Shown here one piece after another: positions 6,586 to 11,274 of a stretch of 11,274 nucleotides of DNA. Under the pieces are notes generated by a model. It was not told the origin of the DNA, did no database searches, and saw only the letters and a list, made by a program, of their open reading frames with translations. Within the stretch, counting starts at the first letter, position 1. The number at the start of each line of letters is the position of its first letter. Source of the DNA: Limousia pullorum (lineage in GTDB: Bacteria > Bacillota > Clostridia > Oscillospirales > Acutalibacteraceae). The DNA is taken from assembly GCA_018714545.1 (NCBI GenBank), contig DVNG01000010.1, positions 1 through 11,274 of the forward strand. The letters are read 5' to 3'. A program made the translations under genes and the position numbers.

Positions 6586-7206
6586 ATGGATATATTTTAT
6601 TCTGAAAAGGGTTTGACCTTTGAAAATTTTATAAAATACCCGGAAATAAGTATTGAGGAAAACTCTTTTACTTTTATAACAGGTAAAAGCGGATGCGGAA
6701 AAAGCTCATATTTAAAAATGCTTAATTTTACCGCTTTGCCCTCAGATGGTAAAATTTATTTCTGCGGTAAAGATTTAACAGAGCTTTCCCCCATCGATTA
6801 CAGACGTCAGGTTATGCTGGCACCTCAGCAGGTATTTCTCACTGAGGGAAATATTCGTGATAATTTTGATTTCTATTACGGCATGAGAGAAAAAGAACCT
6901 CTTTCCAATGTAGAAATAGCTGAAGCTCTAAAAGTTTGCTGCGCAGATTTTCCACTTACAGCAGATTGCAGCTTACTTTCCGGCGGAGAACGTCAGAGGG
7001 TTTTTCTTTCAATATTTATTTCCTGTATGCCGAAAGTTTTGCTGCTTGATGAGCCAACCGCCGCTCTTGATGAAAAGACCTCCAACGAATTATTTACAAG
7101 TCTTAAAAAGTACTGCCGTGAACACAGCATAACTGTTGTGTGTGTTTGTCACAACTTGGAGCTTGCAGAAAAATACGGCGACAGCATAATAAGATTGGGG
7201 GAATAA
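6586..7206 (+). CDS. ABC transporter ATP-binding protein, FetA-like
   Basis: This is the ATPase subunit of a two-gene ABC system. It is 206 residues, short for an ABC ATPase but close to the FetA (YbbL) group. Walker A is GKSGCGKSS (33-41), the Q-loop is PQQ near 80-82, the signature is LSGGERQR (131-138), Walker B is VLLLDEPTAALD (151-162) and the switch histidine is His189 (CHN). All nucleotide-site elements are intact. GAAAGGA (6574-6580) precedes the ATG. The downstream permease begins two bases after the stop and belongs to the FetB family, which supports the FetA call. In E. coli FetAB exports iron and helps with peroxide stress. Iron as the substrate here is inferred. No separate promoter is evident. 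Confidence 0.85.
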   Translation: MDIFYSEKGLTFENFIKYPEISIEENSFTFITGKSGCGKSSYLKMLNFTALPSDGKIYFCGKDLTELSPIDYRRQVMLAPQQVFLTEGNIRDNFDFYYGMREKEPLSNVEIAEALKVCCADFPLTADCSLLSGGERQRVFLSIFISCMPKVLLLDEPTAALDEKTSNELFTSLKKYCREHSITVVCVCHNLELAEKYGDSIIRLGE

Positions 7207-7208
7207 AA

Positions 7209-7979
7209 GTGAAAGACATTGTGGAACTTCAAATCTGGCAATTCGCCCTTATATATCTGCTTTTAATACTTGTCATAATTATAATGAAAAAATACAGGAT
7301 AAATCAGACAAAGCTTTTGATTATGGCAAGTGTAAAGATGACTGTTCAGCTGGTACTGTCGGGATTTATCCTTACGTATATCTTTGAACATCCTCATCCA
7401 CTGTTTGTTGTGGCTTATCTTATAATAATGCTTTCCTTTTCAATACACAGAGTTATTTCCACAAACAATGGATTAAACAGAAAGTTTAAAATTGTAATAG
7501 GTGCGTCAATGACCTTTTCCGGCCTGTTTGTTCTTGTGTTCTTTATCTGCGCAGTTGTGGGAGAAAATATATTCAATCCCCAATACGTGATACCTATTTC
7601 CGGCATGATAATAGGAAACACGATGACCGGCGTTTCTCTTGGCGTAAAAACTTTCCGTGAAAGCTTAGAGGGACAAAAAGCAAAAATCAACGCTTTACTG
7701 TGCTTTGGCGCAAAGCCTGAAAAAATTCTTTTTCCTTTTGTAAAGCAGTCCCTTGAAACAGCTATGCTTCCCACAATAAACTCTATGATTGGTATGGGAA
7801 TTGTTTCTCTTCCGGGAATGATGACCGGTCAGATATTATCAGGAACCCTCCCCACTACGGCTATACTTTATCAGATAGCAATAATGATTGCCATATGCAC
7901 AGTTGTTACAGCCGCAAGCTTCGGCTCCTTATATTTCGGCTACAAAACCCTGTATAATCACAAAACTCAAATAATATAA
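7209..7979 (+). CDS. ABC transporter permease, FetB/UPF0014 family
   Basis: This is the membrane subunit paired with the ATPase just before it. It has 256 residues with about seven hydrophobic segments, and the family length is near 260. Family hallmarks are PISGMIIGNTMTGVSLGVK (129-147), the cytoplasmic FGAKPEKILFPFVKQSLETA region (166-185) that probably contacts the ATPase, and SLPGMMTGQILSGTLP (200-215). The start is the GTG at 7209, preceded by GGGGGA (7196-7201). The frame is open further upstream to 7140, but that part overlaps the fetA-like gene and has no binding site. E. coli FetB is an iron exporter subunit, so metal efflux is the likely role. The gene ends at a strong bidirectional terminator. 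Confidence 0.88.
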   Translation: MKDIVELQIWQFALIYLLLILVIIIMKKYRINQTKLLIMASVKMTVQLVLSGFILTYIFEHPHPLFVVAYLIIMLSFSIHRVISTNNGLNRKFKIVIGASMTFSGLFVLVFFICAVVGENIFNPQYVIPISGMIIGNTMTGVSLGVKTFRESLEGQKAKINALLCFGAKPEKILFPFVKQSLETAMLPTINSMIGMGIVSLPGMMTGQILSGTLPTTAILYQIAIMIAICTVVTAASFGSLYFGYKTLYNHKTQII

Positions 7980-7980
7980 G

Positions 7981-8026
7981 AAAATCCGATAACCTTTGAT
8001 AAAAGTATCAGGTTATCGGATTTTTT
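7981..8026. terminator. Bidirectional terminator between convergent operons
   Basis: AAAATCCGATAACC (7981-7994) pairs with GGTTATCGGATTTT (8011-8024). An inner TGATA/TATCA stem (7997-8001, 8006-8010) is separated by a TT bulge. A T-run follows on the plus strand and an A-run precedes, giving a T-run on the minus strand. It serves the fetB-like gene from the left and the ABC-2 permease gene from the right, whose stop codon (8025-8027) overlaps the T-run. Confidence 0.92.
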
Positions 8027-8744
8027 ATATATCTCTCTTTTTAAGTTTAAGCATAATCGATATGGCTATTGCCGCAAGCAAAAATATAATTAAAAGCGGT
8101 ATAAGATTTTTAACAGAGAAGCCGCTGTCTAGCATAAGGCTGTAGCCCCATGAGGCAGGAAAAAACTTGCCTATGATTTTCAAAGCATATGGCAGTAAAT
8201 CTGACGAAAACATTATTCCAGACAGCATTATTGACGGCAGAAAAACTATCTGGGAAATCATTGTAAGCTTACTTTGATTTTTTACAAGCAGACCAAGCAC
8301 ACAACCTACCGTGACAGACACCGCAAGAAAAATCGCCAAGGAAAGAAAATATAAATCCGGTTTATAAGGAACAAAGCTTTCAAATATAAAGGGCGATGAT
8401 ATGTAGATAATCAAACTCATAGCATACAGGTGTATAAACGAGGATACCGCCATTGAAACCAAACCAAAATATACAGGCGCTCCGTTTGCCTGATACACTT
8501 TTTTCATATCGCCGCCATACACTTCCGTCACCGACTGAGGAAGCCCTATAAACGCTCCCATGGAAATCCCCATCACTGTCATTGACTGTACAATACTTTC
8601 CCTCATTTGTGGCATCAGCGATGTAAAAATTCCTCCCATAAGCAAATAAAACAGCAAAGGAACCATATAACAGGTTATAAGCATAGTTTTGCTTCTTATA
8701 TCAAGTTTTAACTGCAATCCTATACCATACAAAATTCCATTCAC
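8025..8744 (-). CDS. ABC-2 type transporter permease
   Basis: This is the membrane subunit of an ABC-2 exporter, 239 residues, with six predicted helices at about 21-41, 52-70, 92-117, 131-153, 161-179 and 213-233. The region LPSIMLSGIMFSSDLLP (169-185) followed by FFPASWGYSL is the typical ABC-2 conserved segment near the fifth helix. The start is a GTG whose GTGA overlaps the TGA stop of the ATPase gene by four bases, and an AAGGGGG site lies about 8 bases upstream, so the subunits are translationally coupled. ABC-2 exporters of this size usually pump drugs, peptides or lipids, and the substrate is not shown by the sequence. The MerR-type gene at the head of the operon suggests a toxic small molecule. 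Confidence 0.88.
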   Translation of the reverse strand: MNGILYGIGLQLKLDIRSKTMLITCYMVPLLFYLLMGGIFTSLMPQMRESIVQSMTVMGISMGAFIGLPQSVTEVYGGDMKKVYQANGAPVYFGLVSMAVSSFIHLYAMSLIIYISSPFIFESFVPYKPDLYFLSLAIFLAVSVTVGCVLGLLVKNQSKLTMISQIVFLPSIMLSGIMFSSDLLPYALKIIGKFFPASWGYSLMLDSGFSVKNLIPLLIIFLLAAIAISIMLKLKKRDI

Positions 8745-9556
8745 GGTTGATTCCCCCTTGAAATATTTATAAGGTGCTCTTCCAGAGTTCCTCTCTCTAC
8801 TTTTATATCCCTTATTTCAGAATTTTTAATTTCACATTTTCTTAGGATTTCATACATTGTCTTTCTGATATCTTCACATCGGTATGTTTCTTCTCCATTT
8901 TCTGTTCTTATCCGCACAGTGTAGAGCTTTCCCATCTTGTCCGAAAGTTCCGCTACTGTCCCTAAAAATGACATTTTCCCTTTACTTAAAATTCCTATTC
9001 TGTTGCTCAGCGTTTCAACTTCTGCCATATCGTGGCTGGCTAAAACTATGGTTTTTCCTTTATCTCGCAGTTTTCGTATTTCATCATGGAGAGCGGCTCT
9101 CCCCTCAACATCAAGTCCGGCTGTGGGTTCATCGAGAAAAATAACGTCGGGATTTCCCACAAGACTTAATGCCAAGTGCAGACGTCTTTTCTGTCCTGTT
9201 GACAATTTATAATACGGAGTTTTATAAAATTCATCAACGCCCAGTGACTTTACCATTTCTCTGTCTATATCTGTTTTGTTCCACTGTGAAAACAGATTTA
9301 ATGCTTCAAAAGGCTTAATAAAGGACGGCAAGGAGGATGACTGAAGCTGTATTCCTTTTTTGCCCATAACACTTATTTTACCGCTGTCATATTTTCTAAG
9401 GCCCTCTATACACTCCAAAGCTGTGGTTTTTCCGGCTCCGTTTATTCCCAGCAGTGCAAAGATTTCGCCTTTTTTCACTGTAAAACTTATACCTTTTAAA
9501 ACATCTTTTTTCCCGTAACTCTTTTTTAAGTCCATAACTTCAACAATACTATTCAT
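8741..9556 (-). CDS. ABC-2 exporter ATP-binding protein
   Basis: This 271-residue ATPase powers the permease encoded just downstream. Walker A is GINGAGKTT (37-45), the Q-loop glutamine is near 70-72, the signature is LSTGQKRR (118-125), Walker B is VIFLDEPTAGLD (138-149) and the switch histidine is His175 (ASHD). LSTGQ in place of LSGGQ is common in drug and antibiotic exporter ATPases. Residues after about 205 form the C-terminal extension typical of the ABC-2 group. The ATG at 9556 is chosen because GAGGGG (9563-9568) stands 7 bases upstream. A TTG at 9571 in the same frame precedes that site and is not used. The first 8 bases overlap the end of the merR-type gene. Confidence 0.92.
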   Translation of the reverse strand: MNSIVEVMDLKKSYGKKDVLKGISFTVKKGEIFALLGINGAGKTTALECIEGLRKYDSGKISVMGKKGIQLQSSSLPSFIKPFEALNLFSQWNKTDIDREMVKSLGVDEFYKTPYYKLSTGQKRRLHLALSLVGNPDVIFLDEPTAGLDVEGRAALHDEIRKLRDKGKTIVLASHDMAEVETLSNRIGILSKGKMSFLGTVAELSDKMGKLYTVRIRTENGEETYRCEDIRKTMYEILRKCEIKNSEIRDIKVERGTLEEHLINISRGNQP

Positions 9557-10349
9557 TGCCGCACCCCTCAAAAGGATTTATCCCGGAGTTTAAAAAATAT
9601 ATTTCTAAAGACTTTCCTATAAATTCGTTTACTCTTTTCTGTCTTTCTACAAACTCCTCACTGCCGTCAATTTTTCCTACTGACATAAGCTTCGGAAGCA
9701 TATCCATATTTCCGCCTGTAAATTTAGAAACCATTTCCCAAAATCTTTTTGCGGCATCCAGAGCTTCATCACTTTCAGGCTTTACTCCCTCATCTATAAG
9801 CTTTATTATCTCATCGTTAATCTTATTAAAATCATCCATAAAGCTTTTACCGCTTTTCTGGTCGAAATTTTTTCTGATATGCTCCATCATATCATCGTCA
9901 AAATGCTTTATGAGCCAGTAGTATTGGTTATTCATTTGAAGATTTACAATTATATCCGCATATTTTTTGAAATCAACTTTGTTCATTTGAATAACTTCTT
10001 CTTTGAGAAGTTCAATTTCTCTTAAGGATTCCGACAATACTTTTATCCTGTTTTTTATGTCCTCAGCCTGACTTGTAAGGGCATTTATAACCTCATCGGG
10101 CGTATCCAAAGGAAACAACCTCTTTTTTATATCATCAAGGGAAAATCCCAAGGATTTCAAGGATAATATCTGATGAATTTTTATAAGGTCTTTTTCGGTA
10201 TAAAGCCGTCTTCCGCCCTCGCTTTGGGCTGAGGGTGAAACTATGCCTTCCTTATCATAATACTGCAATGTGCGCACGGACACACCCATTTTCTTTGCAG
10301 CTTCTCCCACTGTCATATAGCCTTCGGGTATTGCCCTGTATTTTTCCAT
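9549..10349 (-). CDS. MerR-family regulator with TipA-like helical effector domain
   Basis: This is a 266-residue DNA-binding regulator at the head of the exporter operon. The winged helix-turn-helix is YMTVGEAAKKMGVSVRTLQY (11-30) followed by YDKEGIVSP, GGRRLYTEKD (45-54) and LKSLGFSLDDIKKRL (64-78). A long dimerisation coiled coil spans about 85-122. The C-terminal 140 residues are helical and rich in Met, Phe and Trp (for example KRFWEMVSKF at 201-210), resembling the TipAS drug-sensing domain of MerR proteins such as TipA. That last assignment is moderate. The ATG at 10349 has GGAG 8 bases before it. The upstream in-frame GTG (10358) touches the GGAG site and is rejected. The gene likely activates itself and the exporter from the 19-base-spacer promoter. 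Confidence 0.88.
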   Translation of the reverse strand: MEKYRAIPEGYMTVGEAAKKMGVSVRTLQYYDKEGIVSPSAQSEGGRRLYTEKDLIKIHQILSLKSLGFSLDDIKKRLFPLDTPDEVINALTSQAEDIKNRIKVLSESLREIELLKEEVIQMNKVDFKKYADIIVNLQMNNQYYWLIKHFDDDMMEHIRKNFDQKSGKSFMDDFNKINDEIIKLIDEGVKPESDEALDAAKRFWEMVSKFTGGNMDMLPKLMSVGKIDGSEEFVERQKRVNEFIGKSLEIYFLNSGINPFEGCGNE

Positions 10350-10383
10350 AGAGCTCACTCCAAATAAATTATTTTCTGCGCAT

Positions 10384-10414
10384 ATTATAACTCATTACGC
10401 TGCGTCATAAGCAA
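10384..10414 (-). promoter_or_regulatory. MerR-type promoter and operator of the exporter operon
   Basis: Read on the minus strand, TTGCTT (10414-10409) and TATAAT (10389-10384) are separated by 19 bases, two more than optimal. Inside lies an imperfect dyad: CTCATTACGC (10391-10400), one base, GCGTCATAAG (10402-10411), with 8 of 10 positions symmetric. This over-long spacer with a central dyad is the hallmark of promoters that MerR proteins activate by twisting DNA. The start would be near 10377, 28 bases before the ATG. Confidence 0.85.
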
Positions 10415-10424
10415 GACTTTTTTA

Positions 10425-10453
10425 CAAAAAAACAGCGGCAAAATTACCGCTGT
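10425..10453 (-). terminator. Rho-independent terminator of the truncated membrane protein gene
   Basis: On the minus strand, ACAGCGG (10453-10447) pairs with CCGCTGT (10438-10432) across an 8-base loop, followed by seven T residues (10431-10425). It lies 14 bases past the stop of the truncated gene and just upstream of the merR-type promoter, insulating the two units. Confidence 0.9.
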
Positions 10454-10467
10454 CCGTAAAATAGGTT

Positions 10468-11145
10468 TTACTTTTTATTCTTTTTTGTTACATACAAAGC
10501 TATGATATTGACCACCGGAAAAATCACTCCGGCAACCACAAAAATTATCCAGCTTTGTCTCCAGTTATTAGTTACAAAACTATAACCAAGATATGCCGCA
10601 ACAACAAACAGCCAATACACAGTTGAGACTATTTCGCTCTTTTTAACACTTTCCTTTTTTATTACGGTGTAGTCCTCTTCCTGCAAAAGCTTTTTATAGC
10701 TTTCCCATACTATACCCACACGCACAAACAAGATAACCCCTATACCTGCCAAAGCCATAAGCAATGCCAGCATGGAAAGAATAAGCACCTGATTTTCATC
10801 ATCAATCATAATTCCGATAAACAACGGTATTACAGAGAAAATACATATACAGGTTCCTATTATATTGTTTTTACTGTAATAGCTTTTAAAACCGCTTCTC
10901 TCGTTTCTTACCCATTGGCGCAGCTCTTCGGAAGTTTCAAAAACATCTTTTTGCAGGTAAAGGTAATCAGAGGTTTTTGTTCCGGCGTAAATGAAAATTG
11001 TACAGGCAATACCTGCAATCAACAGCAAAACTATAACACCGATACCTCCTGCAAAATTCTCCGAAAACTTTCCTTCTTCCGATAAACCTCCCATTATCAA
11101 TAGGCATATTGGCGAAAGAATACAGAGATAAACCGCAAAAGCTAT
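10468..11145 (-). pseudogene. 5'-truncated multi-helix membrane protein, likely C-terminal part of an HTH membrane protein
   Basis: About 226 residues of host-encoded protein remain, with six predicted helices at about 5-24, 38-60, 100-119, 126-148, 177-197 and 203-225 (numbered from the TTG at 11160). The pattern of LCILSPICLL, then ICIFSVIPLFIGIMI, with a charged loop SEELRQWVR between, resembles the membrane half of clostridial XRE-type helix-turn-helix proteins carrying a C-terminal permease-like domain. That family is recalled, so confidence is moderate. The frame has no proper start. Its first codons (TTG GGG TGC) are insertion-sequence DNA without a binding site, and hydrophobic sequence begins at once. 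The missing N-terminal part, perhaps a DNA-binding domain, was cut off by the IS3-family element. If the element ends at 11151 rather than 11146, five more bases belong to this gene. Confidence 0.7.
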
Positions 11146-11274
11146 TGATATGCACCCCAAAAGTTAGACACTTATGGAGGTGCATATTTTTTATGGGAAA
11201 GAAAGGACAAAAACAAAAGAAATATAGTGCAGAATTCAAAATATCTGTTATACTGGATATGCGGGAACATCATT
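11146..11274 (+). mobile_element. Left end of an IS3-family (IS150-like) insertion sequence, partial
   Basis: The sequence TGATATGCACCCC followed by AAAAGTTAGACA has the form of IS150-type left ends, which begin with TG and carry TGCACCC a few bases in. It is followed about 40 bases later by the orfA transposase start. The exact end is either the TG at 11146 or that at 11151. The rest of the element, its right end and the target duplication lie outside the window. It interrupts the membrane protein gene on the minus strand. Confidence 0.8.
11193..11274 (+). CDS. IS3-family transposase OrfA, N-terminal part (runs off the window)
   Basis: Only 27 residues are visible. They begin MGKKGQKQKKYSAEFKISVI and continue with LDMREHH. 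YSAEFKISVILDM is the start of the helix-turn-helix that binds the element ends in IS3-family OrfA proteins (compare K-Y-S-x-E-F-K in this group). GGAGG (11176-11180) is the likely ribosome binding site, 12 bases from the ATG, a rather long spacing. In full elements OrfA is followed by OrfB, the DDE integrase part, made by programmed frameshifting. That cannot be seen here. Confidence 0.85.
   Translation, partial: MGKKGQKQKKYSAEFKISVILDMREHH

Noticed and set aside
7140..7208. N-terminal extension of the fetB-like gene to 7140
   Set aside because: It overlaps the end of the ATPase gene in another frame and has no ribosome binding site. The GTG at 7209 has GGGGGA before it and matches the family length.
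9557..9571. TTG start at 9571 for the exporter ATPase
   Set aside because: The GAGGGG site lies downstream of it and is correctly placed for the ATG at 9556.
11151..11160. TTG at 11160 as the true start of the membrane protein gene
   Set aside because: The codons come from the IS end, no ribosome binding site precedes it, and the protein would begin directly inside a membrane helix of a longer family.

Overview
The window is AT-rich chromosomal DNA from a low-GC Gram-positive anaerobe. A Clostridia member, perhaps of the Ruminococcaceae/Oscillospiraceae type, is the best guess. The evidence is strong purine-rich ribosome binding sites, frequent GTG and TTG starts, an oxygen-sensitive class III ribonucleotide reductase, a MerR/ABC-2 exporter operon and compact Rho-independent terminators. 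The species cannot be named from this sequence.

The left two thirds (1-7979) is on the plus strand. It holds putP (Na+/proline symporter) with its terminator, then a 475-base regulatory region. That region has two candidate promoters, each followed by a NrdR-box-like site with the same 13-base core, and it also has several inverted repeats. It leads into nrdD-nrdG, the anaerobic ribonucleotide reductase and its radical-SAM activase, closed by a terminator. Next come a small three-helix membrane protein (DUF3784-like) with a palindrome over its promoter, an orphan ATP-grasp enzyme with a strong promoter and terminator, and a two-gene ABC system resembling the FetAB metal exporter.

A large bidirectional terminator (about 7981-8026) separates this half from a minus-strand half. 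There, reading right to left, lies an operon of merR-type regulator, ABC ATPase and ABC-2 permease with overlapping genes. Its promoter has the 19-base spacer and central dyad typical of MerR-activated promoters, so it looks like a self-contained sensor-exporter cassette.

At the right edge a six-helix membrane protein gene has lost its 5' part to an IS3-family (IS150-like) insertion sequence. The left end of the element and the first 27 codons of its orfA lie in the window. The lost part was probably a DNA-binding domain. No tRNA, rRNA, CRISPR or phage gene was seen. Nothing here is clearly a wholly new system. The strongest leads are the MerR cassette, the duplicated NrdR sites with a structured leader, and the IS-broken regulator-like gene.
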